Shown here piece after piece: positions 52,300 through 60,736 of a stretch of 64,000 nucleotides of DNA; position 1 is the first letter of the stretch; each line of letters starts with the position of its first letter. A program made the position numbers and the translations under genes. The notes below the pieces were generated by a model. The model was not told the origin of the DNA and ran no database searches. It saw nothing but the letters and a program-made list of their open reading frames with translations. This DNA comes from an uncultured bacterium. GTDB lineage: Bacteria > Cyanobacteriota > Vampirovibrionia > Gastranaerophilales > Gastranaerophilaceae. Where the stretch lies: NCBI GenBank assembly GCA_949299935.1, contig CASGCE010000014.1:62001-126000 (forward strand). Reading direction: 5' to 3'.

Positions 52300-53586
52300 A
52301 TGAAGAAGTTGTTAGCAAATTTAATGGTGCTGAGCTTGATTGTGTGGAATACAATTCCTGCTTTTGCAGTCGACTCGGTTAAAATTTTGGATGTGAACAA
52401 GGATTATTGGGCAAGAGCTGAGATTGTTGAAGTGGTTTCGGACAATATTATGACACTTGACAGTGCGGGTAATTTTTATCCTGAAGATACTGTGCAAAGA
52501 GTTGAATTTGTAAAATCATTGTTGAAGTTACTCTCTAACGATAATCTGGACGTTAACATCAAAAATATATTTTCTGATGTTTCAAGCTCAAATCCAAATT
52601 ATTCAGACATTTTGCGTTCTCAGCAGTTAGGATTGGTTTATGGATATCCTGACAGAACTTTTAAGCCACAAAGGGTTATGACCAGGGCAGAGGTTCAATC
52701 TGTCATAAGCCACATTACTAAAGACGGAGTTGCCGATGTTTCTGTTTTGAATTATTTTGATGATGCAAATCAGGTTCCATCATGGGCTGAAAGACCTTAC
52801 GCAAAATCTTTAGCTTACGGTATATACGTAAACTATCCAAATGCCAAGGAATTACGACCTAATGATGATTTGACCAGAGCAGAAGCTGCAGTACTTTTAG
52901 CAAGATTAAAAGACAAAATCGGTTTTGTTAAAGATGAATATATTGGACCTGAGTTGGAAAGAGTAATTGCTATAGAACATTTGAATATGAAAAAAAATGC
53001 TCCGAGTCACGTTGTTAAAATTACCAATAAAAGAAGTATTGTTTTAAGCGGTAACGTTTTAGAGGTTGCTTTTACCGATAAATTCAGATCGGAGAATGCG
53101 TCTGCCGGGCAAACCGTTAAATTTATTGCACCACAAGACATTTGTACAGAAGAAGGAACGGTTTTATTCCCTGCTAATTCGGTATTCACCGGAAAAGTTT
53201 TAGAGATTGTTCCTCAAAAGTGGTTCAACAAAAATGCGCGTGTATATATTCAGTTGAATGAGGTATGCTTGCCAAATGGTAATACTGTAGATTTAAACGC
53301 CAAGCCGTTTTACAAGGATTACGCACTGAAAGAAGGTCCTTGGATGACTGCCGGTAAGGTTGCATTATGGACGGTAGGTTTGGGTGCAGTCGGTACCGGA
53401 GCCGGTGTAGGTTTTGCATTTATACCTGATCCTACAAAGATTGGCACAGGTATTGCCATAGGTACTCCTGTTGGCGCCGGCGTGGGGCTTATTACCGGTT
53501 TGGTAACTCCTGGGCTTAAGTATCATGCAAAAGAAGGTGAACAAATTTATGTTATTCTTTGTGATGACGCGAGTATAACGAAATAA
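52300..53586 (+). CDS. SLH-domain surface protein with TrbI-like C-terminal domain
   Basis: 428 residues. The signal peptide MKKLLANLMVLSLIVWNTIPAFA fixes the start, preceded by AGAGGG. Three SLH motifs follow (~residues 35-210): FYPEDTVQRVEFVKSLL, LVYGYPDRTFKPQRVMTRAE and LRPNDDLTRAEAAVLLARL; these bind secondary cell-wall polymer or peptidoglycan. Residues ~225-428 carry the domain also found in the secreted protein at 5075-5761: LFPANSVFTGKVLEIVP, CLPNGNTVDLN, and a glycine-rich segment GAVGTGAGVGFAF. Likely an abundant envelope protein tethering the outer layer to the wall. Confidence 0.88.
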   Translation: MKKLLANLMVLSLIVWNTIPAFAVDSVKILDVNKDYWARAEIVEVVSDNIMTLDSAGNFYPEDTVQRVEFVKSLLKLLSNDNLDVNIKNIFSDVSSSNPNYSDILRSQQLGLVYGYPDRTFKPQRVMTRAEVQSVISHITKDGVADVSVLNYFDDANQVPSWAERPYAKSLAYGIYVNYPNAKELRPNDDLTRAEAAVLLARLKDKIGFVKDEYIGPELERVIAIEHLNMKKNAPSHVVKITNKRSIVLSGNVLEVAFTDKFRSENASAGQTVKFIAPQDICTEEGTVLFPANSVFTGKVLEIVPQKWFNKNARVYIQLNEVCLPNGNTVDLNAKPFYKDYALKEGPWMTAGKVALWTVGLGAVGTGAGVGFAFIPDPTKIGTGIAIGTPVGAGVGLITGLVTPGLKYHAKEGEQIYVILCDDASITK

Positions 53587-53606
53587 ATTTGTTTATTCAG
53601 ACTATT

Positions 53607-53638
53607 AAAGGGCGGACTGTACGGTTCGCCCTTTTATT
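53607..53638 (+). terminator. Terminator of the SLH gene
   Basis: GGGCG-(12 nt)-CGCCC followed by TTTTATTAT. Confidence 0.75.
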
Positions 53639-53762
53639 ATACTTTTTGTTAACTCCTTTTGATTAAACTTTATTACCCGTTTTGCTCTGTAAATATTAAT
53701 TATAAATTTTAAAATGGTAATGTGGCTGATATAACTCGGCTATTTATAAAAAGGAGTAAATT

Positions 53763-54014
53763 ATGAAAAAAACTATTGCGTCATTAGCTTTATTCGCATT
53801 TTTCTTCTTACCTGCACAAGTAGCGTTCGCTTGGACTTACGATGGTATTAACAGTTTGAATCCTTTTACGGGATTTAGAAACTGCAATAAGTGTGAAAAA
53901 GTAAAATGTCACAAAGTTAAAAAATCAAAATGTGACCCTTGCAGGAAGGTTACAATTTTCCCAAGATGCCAAAATTGTACAAAAGCCTTCAACACTCAAG
54001 AAACGTATCCTTAA
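53763..54014 (+). CDS. Small secreted Cys/Lys-rich protein
   Basis: 83 residues. The signal peptide MKKTIASLALFAFFFLPAQVAFA gives a mature protein of ~60 residues. The mature part has eight cysteines, including CNKC, CDPC and CQNC, with Lys between them (CHKVKKSKC), suggesting metal binding or disulphides. GGAG precedes the ATG and a strong terminator follows, so it is a complete unit. No family recognised. Confidence 0.75.
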   Translation: MKKTIASLALFAFFFLPAQVAFAWTYDGINSLNPFTGFRNCNKCEKVKCHKVKKSKCDPCRKVTIFPRCQNCTKAFNTQETYP

Positions 54015-54030
54015 CTAAGGATATGTTACT

Positions 54031-54057
54031 AAAAAAGGCGCTTAATGCGCCTTTTTT
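54031..54057. terminator. Bidirectional terminator between the Cys-rich gene and the udk-like gene
   Basis: AAAAAAGGCGC-TTAAT-GCGCCTTTTTT, symmetric hairpin between two convergent genes. Confidence 0.9.
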
Positions 54058-54889
54058 AATATTCAATATCGTGCAAACACTTAAATATTTTATCAGTAAT
54101 TTGTTGAATATACTCTTGGCTGACCATCCCGTTAATAACGGCATCGGCAATTTGATAGTTGGGCCGGATAAATTCCTGCGCAGTTTTGTTTACGTCTTTA
54201 AATTGCATATCAGCGGCATTACCCGTTTTGCCCCGCAAGGCGGCACGTTTATACCAACGTTCTTTTATAGTTTCCAATGGTGTGAATACGTAAACTTTTA
54301 CATCCATAATGTCGGCAAGCCCGTTATTTAAAACGTAAAGTCCTTCGGTTAAAACTACTTTAGCTGGTTTTTTGTAGTCACCGTTCGGATCAGAAACGCA
54401 GGTTACAAAATCATATTTTGGAGAAGTTACACTTCTGCCGGCTTTCAGCTCAAGCAGATGCCGCTTCATAAGTTCTAAATCTATTGCTTTTGGAGTATCA
54501 AAACTGAAGCCCGTTTTAAAAAGTGCTTCATAACTTCCCGCTGCTTGTAATTCTTTAGAGGTGTCTTTGTAGTAATCATCACATCTTATGACTGTATATA
54601 TTCCCTCTTTTTTTTCTTTAACACAGGCTTTTATGGTATTGTCAACAAATACTGTTTTTCCGGAGGCACTTTCGCCCGTAATACCAATTAAAAATGTTTT
54701 CTTTTTTTCCTGAACAACTTTTCTGGCTATATTAAGAATAAGATTTTCTGATGTTTTCAAAAACAAAGGTTGTTCTGCGTGTCTGTCCTCTTCCAAAATT
54801 TTTTTCAATGCTTCGACGATTTGCGAGATTACTTCCATATCACGTCTGCTTGAATAATAATCATAGCTGGTTAATTGAAACTGTTTCAT
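54056..54889 (-). CDS. Uridine kinase / phosphoribulokinase-family P-loop kinase
   Basis: 277 residues. P-loop GITGESASGKTVFVD at residues ~72-86, IRCDDYYKD, FDTPKAIDLELMKRHL, KVVLTEGLYVL and ERWYKRAALRGKTG are the PRK/uridine kinase motifs. The N-terminal ~65-residue extension is unlike Udk. It probably phosphorylates a nucleoside or sugar; substrate uncertain. AAGGGGA precedes the ATG. Confidence 0.85.
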   Translation of the reverse strand: MKQFQLTSYDYYSSRRDMEVISQIVEALKKILEEDRHAEQPLFLKTSENLILNIARKVVQEKKKTFLIGITGESASGKTVFVDNTIKACVKEKKEGIYTVIRCDDYYKDTSKELQAAGSYEALFKTGFSFDTPKAIDLELMKRHLLELKAGRSVTSPKYDFVTCVSDPNGDYKKPAKVVLTEGLYVLNNGLADIMDVKVYVFTPLETIKERWYKRAALRGKTGNAADMQFKDVNKTAQEFIRPNYQIADAVINGMVSQEYIQQITDKIFKCLHDIEY

Positions 54890-55038
54890 CTAAACTTCCC
54901 CTTACATAATAATTATTTTACTTTAAAGTTTAAAAATTTTCCCATAATTATAAATTTTGTAACAATATTGTTTAAAAATTTAAAGATTTCGGAATAAGTA
55001 GACGTATATATATACTGTGAAGATAGATAGGAGTAAAA

Positions 55039-55215
55039 ATGATGTATCAGGAAGAAATTTTTTCAAATGCAATTACGGATGCAAAAAAAGAGAGTTATGG
55101 TACTTTAACCAACGAAATCAAAGGAATGGAAGCTGCTATTGAGAAATTTTTCAATAAAATTTTTAACACTTCATCATGTATTTCGGAAAGAGATTTCAAA
55201 GTAACTTCAATGTAA
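55039..55215 (+). CDS. Small hypothetical protein (58 aa)
   Basis: A 58-codon ORF starting MMYQEEIFSNAITDAKKESY, with ATAGGAG before the ATG and a perfect terminator overlapping its stop codon. A TATACT box at 55011-55016 is within the palindrome GTATATATATAC. Acidic-amphipathic helices, one Cys. It converges with the glycine-zipper gene at 55274; a similar-sized microprotein flanks the orphan gene at 34324. Confidence 0.7.
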   Translation: MMYQEEIFSNAITDAKKESYGTLTNEIKGMEAAIEKFFNKIFNTSSCISERDFKVTSM

Positions 55216-55238
55216 GACCGGGTAATACCCGGTCTTTT
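55214..55238 (+). terminator. Terminator of the 58-aa microprotein gene
   Basis: AAGACCGGGT-AAT-ACCCGGTCTT followed by TT; a 10-bp perfect stem that includes the stop codon. Confidence 0.9.
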
Positions 55239-55273
55239 GACATATATATTGTGAGGTTGCATTAAATAATACT

Positions 55274-56782
55274 TTAAACAGGATTATAATAGTTTCTGAA
55301 GGGATTATAATTGCCTGTAAAGGGATTGTAATTGCCAATAAAAGGATTATAATTACTTATGAAAGGATTGTAGTTCATATTGCCTGCATCAAGAAACGAA
55401 TTAGAGTTAGAGTAAGTATTATAGCTTCCCAGACTATTGGTAAATTTGCCGTTAGCCATTGAGAAAAGTGCACTTAAACCGGGATCGGAGCTATAATCAG
55501 TCTTTTTTGCAGTAATTTTCGGCTGTTCATTCTTATTTGTTATTATATCATTTTCTTGTGAAGTAGCAGTTTTAGGTAAATAGTTTTCATCTTGCGATGC
55601 TAAAGCAGTAACAACGTTGCTAACACTTTGAGCAATAGCTTTTGCATCCTGTTCACATGTAACGTCTCCGTTTTCCAGTGCTTCTTGTCCTTTCATAGCC
55701 AGTTGCATTTGAAGCTCAGGATTAGATTTTGCCTCTTGTGTTAATTTTATAATATTTTCTTTTTCCGCAATTTCCAGCTCATCATTTCCTGTTACTTTTC
55801 TTGCAGCTTTTCCGAACAGCCAACCGCCCAAAATTCCGCCGGCTAATCCGACAATTGCTCCGACTGCGCCTCCGACTAATGTGCCTACCGGCCCGCCTAT
55901 AGCTGTGCCTATTAATGCACCCGCTTTGGCACCGGCTATGCCTGCAAGTTTTGTCCCTATTGCAAAGCCTGCAGTTTCTGCTGTTACTTTAACTAATGAT
56001 TTTCCTAATTGTTTTGTGCCTTTTTTCCATCCGAGTTGTTTATAAGTTTTAATAATTGTAGGTGCTTCAAATAAGGCGGACATAGCTGCCATGCCCCCAC
56101 CGGATTTTAATCCTTTACATAATACCCGGGTAAATTTATTTGCGCTTATTGTACCTTTAAGTATTTTTGTCTGTAGGCCTCTTACGCCGCTTTTTGTTTT
56201 TATCCGTGAAAGCATCTTGCCGATTTTTGTTTCCCGAGTAATTTCTCCTGCGGCTATTGCTTTATTTGTTTCTATTTTGGCTTTTGCTTCTGCAATTTTT
56301 ATCTCTTTAATTTTTGCTGACAGCTCTTTACCTTCTAAATTTCTGGCTTCATTTATCATATTTTTTACTTCGCTGTATTTTTCAGCTTTTTTGATATCCA
56401 TTGGTTTGCTTGTGTCAAAATTCGGAATTACAATATTGTTTAATTCCTTCTGCAAGTAGCTATTATTTACGGTATTCCAGAATTTACCATTTAATTTTGC
56501 TCTGTTTGCCGCAAATATATTTGTCTGTCCGAGGGTGTTATTGTATGTATTTTTCAGTGCCGGACCGTAATTACCGTAGTTTTTGTAAACCCATTTGGGC
56601 ATATCCCAAATTACTGATTTACCAGCTTTAACTGCAACTGGTAGTGCCATGAAAGCGCCGCCGAACAGCAAATAACTTTTTAATTCATCTATATCATTTG
56701 CACGGTTTACTGCTGCACCTGTTGCCGCCGCACTCAATACGTATAGATCCCTCGTTGTAATTTTGTTAATGTTATTACTCAT
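55274..56782 (-). CDS. Glycine-zipper orphan protein with NYNPF repeats
   Basis: 502 residues from the ATG with GGGGA upstream (MSNNINKITTRDLYV). Contents: N-terminal helices with a hydrophobic stretch (LLFGGAFMALPVAV), a Lys-rich region (~130-215), MAAMSALFEAPTIIKTYKQLG, then a long glycine zipper (AGALIGTAIGGPVGTLVGGA and continuing GAIVGLAGGILGGWLFG, ~285-340), an Asn/Gln tail and five copies of a 7-residue NYNPF repeat. Glycine zippers insert in or span membranes. Paralogous to the 56874 gene: FExPxIxKxxK is followed by KSxV and an AIGTxL motif in both. Function unknown; a secreted or envelope membrane-active protein is plausible. Confidence 0.7.
   Translation of the reverse strand: MSNNINKITTRDLYVLSAAATGAAVNRANDIDELKSYLLFGGAFMALPVAVKAGKSVIWDMPKWVYKNYGNYGPALKNTYNNTLGQTNIFAANRAKLNGKFWNTVNNSYLQKELNNIVIPNFDTSKPMDIKKAEKYSEVKNMINEARNLEGKELSAKIKEIKIAEAKAKIETNKAIAAGEITRETKIGKMLSRIKTKSGVRGLQTKILKGTISANKFTRVLCKGLKSGGGMAAMSALFEAPTIIKTYKQLGWKKGTKQLGKSLVKVTAETAGFAIGTKLAGIAGAKAGALIGTAIGGPVGTLVGGAVGAIVGLAGGILGGWLFGKAARKVTGNDELEIAEKENIIKLTQEAKSNPELQMQLAMKGQEALENGDVTCEQDAKAIAQSVSNVVTALASQDENYLPKTATSQENDIITNKNEQPKITAKKTDYSSDPGLSALFSMANGKFTNSLGSYNTYSNSNSFLDAGNMNYNPFISNYNPFIGNYNPFTGNYNPFRNYYNPV
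55281..55385 (-). repeat. 21-bp tandem repeat (five copies)
   Basis: GGATTRTARTT recurs at 55281, 55302, 55323, 55344 and 55365. On the minus strand it encodes the heptad NYNPF(I/T)(S/G) at the C-terminus of the glycine-zipper protein. Confidence 0.9.
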
Positions 56783-56793
56783 ATTTTTCCCCG

Positions 56794-56809
56794 TGTTTAT
56801 ATAAAGTAT
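56794..56809 (-). promoter_or_regulatory. Shared promoter motif upstream of the glycine-zipper gene
   Basis: Minus strand ATACTTTATATAAACA, 15 of 16 positions identical to the motif at 50621 and 34188. TTGACA lies 6 nt upstream of it. Confidence 0.45.
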
Positions 56810-56843
56810 TTCTATTGTCAAAAATTGTTCTTTAAGTTAAGAA

Positions 56844-56879
56844 ATGTAAAGCCCGATTATTTTTTATCGGGCTTTACAT
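56844..56879. terminator. 14-bp perfect inverted repeat / terminator between the two glycine-zipper genes
   Basis: ATGTAAAGCCCGAT-(8 nt)-ATCGGGCTTTACAT. It includes the last codons of the 56874 gene. The T-run after the stem is short, so termination may be partial. Confidence 0.65.
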
Positions 56880-57671
56880 TGTTAAATCTAATTTATTTTG
56901 TGAATTTTTCATAGTGTTATATAAGAAATCATTGTTATTATAAAGCATTTGCTGAAGCATAAGCAGCTGTTGCGGAGTTAGTGTCGGTTGTAATGTCATG
57001 TTTTGCGGCACAAAATTGTTAGCCGGCGAGAATTCATTAACTACTTTTTTAATTTCTTCTTGTTCTGCTGCTTTTTTTTCGGAGTAGCTTTTCCCTACGA
57101 CAAATTTAGCAAGCATATCGCCTACGATAAAGCCTAGTATGCCTCCTATTGGTCCGATTAGTGCTGTTCCTATTGCTCCGCATGCAACACCTGATGCAAT
57201 TCTTACACCGCTTTTAGCAATTTCTGCAGCACCCTTAATCAGACCACCGTCTTTTGTTGCTTTTACTATATTGGGTATTTCAAACGCAACCATCAACGCT
57301 GTACCTATTAACGGAGCACGTTTTGCTAACCCTTTCAACGTTCCGCCTATTTTTGAAAAGAAACTTTTGTTACTTCCCCAAAGTTTTGTAACGTCTTTAC
57401 CATAGCTTCTGAGTGAATTTTTCAGACCATCAAACACTCCGATTTTTTTGCCGGTAACAGGATTTTTTTCGGTTAATTTGTATGCTCTTTCAAAAGCGGA
57501 TCCGACTTGTTTATGAAACTTATAAAAACGTCCTTTACCGCTTTTTTTGTAAATTCTGCCTTGTGCTTTTAATCTGCTTGCAACTTTTGATGAGAATTTG
57601 TCATCAAAAATAAGTCTACCGGAATAATTTACGCCTTTTTGGATGATATTTGCAATACCGGATATTCCCAT
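56874..57671 (-). CDS. Glycine-zipper orphan protein (paralogue of 55274-56782)
   Basis: 265 residues. The basic N-terminal half (RLKAQGRIYKKSGKGRFYKF) is followed by LIGTALMVAFEIPNIVKATK, then a glycine zipper CGAIGTALIGPIGGILGFIV (~170-190) and a Gln/Leu-rich tail (TPQQLLMLQQMLYNNN). AGGTAGG precedes the ATG. It lacks the heptad repeats of its neighbour. It lies directly upstream of it on the same strand, separated by the 14-bp inverted repeat. Unknown function. Confidence 0.7.
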   Translation of the reverse strand: MGISGIANIIQKGVNYSGRLIFDDKFSSKVASRLKAQGRIYKKSGKGRFYKFHKQVGSAFERAYKLTEKNPVTGKKIGVFDGLKNSLRSYGKDVTKLWGSNKSFFSKIGGTLKGLAKRAPLIGTALMVAFEIPNIVKATKDGGLIKGAAEIAKSGVRIASGVACGAIGTALIGPIGGILGFIVGDMLAKFVVGKSYSEKKAAEQEEIKKVVNEFSPANNFVPQNMTLQPTLTPQQLLMLQQMLYNNNDFLYNTMKNSQNKLDLTM

Positions 57672-57801
57672 AATTAACCTACCTTTTTTAACCTAACCTA
57701 CCTTTATAAAAAAAAATCAGATTGCTCAATTTACATATTTTCAGTAAATGTTAACATTTTGTAATAATTTTTGTTATAAAATATTATTACGGAGGTTTTG
57801 C

Positions 57802-58794
57802 ATGCGAACAGTAACTTTGATAAAAGGTGACGGAATAGGTCCTGAAATATCGGATTCTGTGGTAAAAATAATTGAAGCAAGCGGGCTTAAAATAGATTGG
57901 GATATTCAAACTGCCGGTGCGGATGTTGCTATATCGGAGGGGACACCTCTGCCTCAAAGAGTTTTCGAGTCCGTAAAACGTAACAAAGTGGCTTTAAAGG
58001 CACCGGTTACTACACCTATTGCTAAGGGTTTTCGTTCCGTTAATGTTCAATTAAGAAAGGAATTAGATTTGTATGCAAATATAAGACCTTGTAAAAATAT
58101 TCCGGGAATTGAAACGTGTTTTAATAATGTAGATTTAGTCGTTGTGCGTGAGAATACTGAAGATTTATATGCAGGTATAGAACGGATGATTGATTCGGAT
58201 ACTGCCGAAAGTATAAAGCTCATTACGCGAAAAGCTTCCGAAAAAATATGTAAATTTGCGTTTGATTATGCGGTGGAAAATGGCAGATGTGAGGTTTGTG
58301 CGGTTACAAAGGCAAATATTATGAAAATGTCAGACGGTTTGTTTCTGGAAAGTTACAGAAGTGTCGCTGAAAATTATCCGCAAATTAGTAAACGTGAGAT
58401 TTTAGTGGACAACTTGTGTATGCAGCTTGTGCAAAATCCTTCAAAATTCGATGTGTTAGTTTTACCAAACTTGTATGGCGATATTGTGTCTGACCTCACT
58501 GCAGGTTTGATTGGAGGTTTGGGTGTGGCTCAAGGTGCTAATATCGGCGAAAATTATGCGGTATTTGAACCTGTACACGGTTCTGCTTTGGATTTAAAAG
58601 GCTTAAATAAAGCTAATCCTACGGCATTGTTATTGTCTGCTGTTGAAATGCTTAAGTATATCGGCGAAAATTCTTATGCTGATAAAATTAAACATGCTTT
58701 ATTCAAAACTTTTTCACAAAGCATCAAAACAGTCGATTTAGGAGGAAGTGCTACAACTACGGAGTTTACTGAAAAGGTTATTGATAACCTATAA
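57802..58794 (+). CDS. NAD-type isocitrate dehydrogenase (IDH/IMDH family)
   Basis: 330 residues from the ATG preceded by GGAGG (an upstream in-frame ATG lacks SD). LIKGDGIGPEISDSV, substrate loop FRSVNVQLRKELDLYANIRP, VVRENTEDLYAGIE, DIVSDLTAGLIGGLG (metal Asp) and EPVHGSALDLKGLNKANP. The Ser/Asn in the substrate loop and the length fit homodimeric NAD-IDH rather than LeuB; homoisocitrate dehydrogenase cannot be excluded. Makes 2-oxoglutarate. It overlaps the convergent next gene by 6 nt. Confidence 0.85.
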   Translation: MRTVTLIKGDGIGPEISDSVVKIIEASGLKIDWDIQTAGADVAISEGTPLPQRVFESVKRNKVALKAPVTTPIAKGFRSVNVQLRKELDLYANIRPCKNIPGIETCFNNVDLVVVRENTEDLYAGIERMIDSDTAESIKLITRKASEKICKFAFDYAVENGRCEVCAVTKANIMKMSDGLFLESYRSVAENYPQISKREILVDNLCMQLVQNPSKFDVLVLPNLYGDIVSDLTAGLIGGLGVAQGANIGENYAVFEPVHGSALDLKGLNKANPTALLLSAVEMLKYIGENSYADKIKHALFKTFSQSIKTVDLGGSATTTEFTEKVIDNL

Positions 58795-59112
58795 CAACCC
58801 TAAATCACGCAAAAACTTCTGATTATCGGCCAGATCTGCAAGCTTTTCATCCACAAAAGGATCTGCCACACCTTCATTAAAAAGCCTTTCGACCATTTTG
58901 TTGTGGGATTTGTTTTCGGGGTTTGAAAGTACAAGTTTTGAAAAGTTATTTATTTCAGTTTGTCTTTCATAAAGCTCTACGGCTTTTTTACTCATATCTT
59001 TTAAATATTCATTTTTGGGGGTTATGAATACATCTTTAAACGGCAAAGTAGCCGGTGCCGTATTGCTTTTGTAGTCTTTTAACTTTTCTGCAAGTTTTTT
59101 AAACATATACAT
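58789..59112 (-). CDS. Hypothetical helical protein (107 aa)
   Basis: 105-107 residues depending on start (ATG 59112 or ATG 59106; AGGGAT is better spaced for the second). FKKLAEKLKDYKSN start, then helices such as NEYLKDMSKKAVELYERQTEI. Soluble, charged. No family recognised. It has its own RBS and is divergent from serS. Confidence 0.65.
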   Translation of the reverse strand: MYMFKKLAEKLKDYKSNTAPATLPFKDVFITPKNEYLKDMSKKAVELYERQTEINNFSKLVLSNPENKSHNKMVERLFNEGVADPFVDEKLADLADNQKFLRDLGLL

Positions 59113-59246
59113 ATCCCTACATGTTACATTATATATTCTTTTTTGTAAATGTCTATCAATCTTTAGAGTGAATTTTAAATAATTTTCTCTTGATTATAAC
59201 TTTTATTTAAATTAGAATAATCTCGTAGTAAGAAAGAGGTTTTCAG

Positions 59247-60515
59247 ATGCTTGATATTAAATTAATAAGAGAGAATCCAGATAAGATAAATGAGCTTTTA
59301 AAGAGGAGAAATCCGGAATTATCAATAGATGAAGTCATAGAAATAGATGTTGAGCGTCGAAGAATACAAACGCTGGCGGACGAATTGCGTGCAAAACGTA
59401 AATCTGAATCTTTAAAGATAGGTGAGTTAAAGAAAAAAGGTGAAAACACTGATGAAATTCAGGAGGATGTTCGTAGAATTGCAGATGACATAAAAATTCT
59501 GGAAGACAAACAATCCGCATTGGATGAAAGACAAAAGAATTTACTTCTTCATATCCCTAATATTCCCGACGAAACTACACCTATTGGTGTTTGTGAAGAT
59601 GATAACGTGGAAGTTTATAAATGGGGCGAACCAAGAAAGTTTGATTTTGAATATAAAGCACATTGGGATATTTGTGAAGAAAAAAAGCTGGTGGATTTTG
59701 AACGCGGTGTAAAGCTTTCTCAAAGCAGATTTACTTTGTATCGCGGATTAGGCGCAAAGCTTGAGCGTGCAATAATAAACTTCTTTCTTGATTATCATAC
59801 AAAAGAAAACGGTTATGAAGAAATATTACCGCCGTTTATGGCAAATGCGGCAACCATGACGGGAACCGGTCAGCTGCCAAAATTTGCAGAGGATATGTAC
59901 AAATGTGTTGACGAAGATTTATATTTAATCCCTACAGCAGAAGTTCCGGTTACAAATATATATGCCGGCGAAATATTGTCGCAGGAGCAGTTACCTATGT
60001 ATATGACGGCTTACACTCCGTGCTTTAGACGCGAAGCCGGTTCTGCTGGAAAAGATACAAGAGGCTTAATCAGAGTCCATCAGTTCAATAAGGTAGAACT
60101 GGTTAAACTTTGTACACCTCAGACAAGTAAAGATGAGCATGAAAAATTAACCGAAGATGCTGAAAAAATGCTTCAATTATTGGAGCTTCCTTACCGCCGA
60201 GAAGCTTTATGTACGGCTGATATCGGTTTCAGTGCCAATAAATGCTGGGATTTGGAAGTTTGGATGCCGTCTTACGGAACTTATAAAGAAATTTCAAGCT
60301 GTTCAAATTACGGTGATTATCAGGCAAGACGCGCGAATATCAGATACCGCGATAAAGCAACCGGCAAAACCCAGTTTGTTCATACAATTAACGGTTCCGG
60401 ACTTGCGGTCGGCAGAACTTTTGCCGCAATTGTTGAAAATTACCAGCAGGCGGACGGTTCAATTGTCATTCCGGAAGTCTTGCGCAAATATACAGGCTTT
60501 GATATAATCAAGTAG
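59247..60515 (+). CDS. serS: Seryl-tRNA synthetase
   Basis: 422 residues. N-terminal long coiled coil (~30-105), motif 2 [20 protein letters not shown], motif 3 [18 protein letters not shown], and the TAEVPVTN serine-site segment. Charges tRNA-Ser (and tRNA-Sec if present). AGAGG precedes the ATG. A micro-ORF with a G10 tract follows 19 bp after the stop. Confidence 0.97.
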   Translation: MLDIKLIRENPDKINELLKRRNPELSIDEVIEIDVERRRIQTLADELRAKRKSESLKIGELKKKGENTDEIQEDVRRIADDIKILEDKQSALDERQKNLLLHIPNIPDETTPIGVCEDDNVEVYKWGEPRKFDFEYKAHWDICEEKKLVDFERGVKLSQSRFTLYRGLGAKLERAIINFFLDYHTKENGYEEILPPFMANAATMTGTGQLPKFAEDMYKCVDEDLYLIPTAEVPVTNIYAGEILSQEQLPMYMTAYTPCFRREAGSAGKDTRGLIRVHQFNKVELVKLCTPQTSKDEHEKLTEDAEKMLQLLELPYRREALCTADIGFSANKCWDLEVWMPSYGTYKEISSCSNYGDYQARRANIRYRDKATGKTQFVHTINGSGLAVGRTFAAIVENYQQADGSIVIPEVLRKYTGFDIIK

Positions 60516-60534
60516 TTGAGAGGAGGAAGTATAT

Positions 60535-60585
60535 ATGAAAAGATGTCTTAAGAATCTCGGGGGGGGGGACGACTCTCCTAGATAG
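60535..60585 (+). CDS. Micro-ORF with G10 tract (16 aa; possible phase-variable start of the prepilin)
   Basis: ATG at 60535 with an excellent RBS (AGGAGG, 8-nt spacing) directly after serS. It reads MKRCLKNLGGGDDSPR and stops. Codons 9-11 lie in ten consecutive G (60559-60568). With nine (or twelve) G the frame has no stop for 57 codons and joins the prepilin at 60737 in frame. So this may be a short peptide, a leader, or the phase-OFF state of a longer prepilin. An assembly error in the G-run is the main alternative. Confidence 0.45.
   Translation: MKRCLKNLGGGDDSPR
60559..60568 (+). repeat. Homopolymeric G10 tract
   Basis: Ten G in a row in an AT-rich genome, inside a translated micro-ORF. 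Such tracts are classic slipped-strand mispairing sites. Confidence 0.85.
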
Positions 60586-60701
60586 ACAGAACAAGGGTTT
60601 TGGCGGTATTGGTTTAGTAAAGTTACTAAGATACTATGGCACTAAGGCACTAAGCGGCAACAGTCGGATTAGTAAACCCGACCTACAAGTTACAAAAAGA
60701 A

Positions 60702-60730
60702 TTGACACAACCCCCGAAACAAATTATAAT
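60702..60730 (+). promoter_or_regulatory. Perfect consensus sigma-70 promoter of the prepilin
   Basis: TTGACA (60702-60707), 17-bp spacer, TATAAT (60725-60730), then 6 nt to ATG at 60737. All twelve consensus bases match. It predicts a strongly expressed leaderless mRNA. Confidence 0.8.
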
Positions 60731-60736
60731 TCTAAT

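Noticed and set aside
53939-54331. 130-codon plus-strand ORF
   Set aside because: It overlaps the Cys-rich gene, a bidirectional terminator and the udk-like kinase on the other strand; no RBS.
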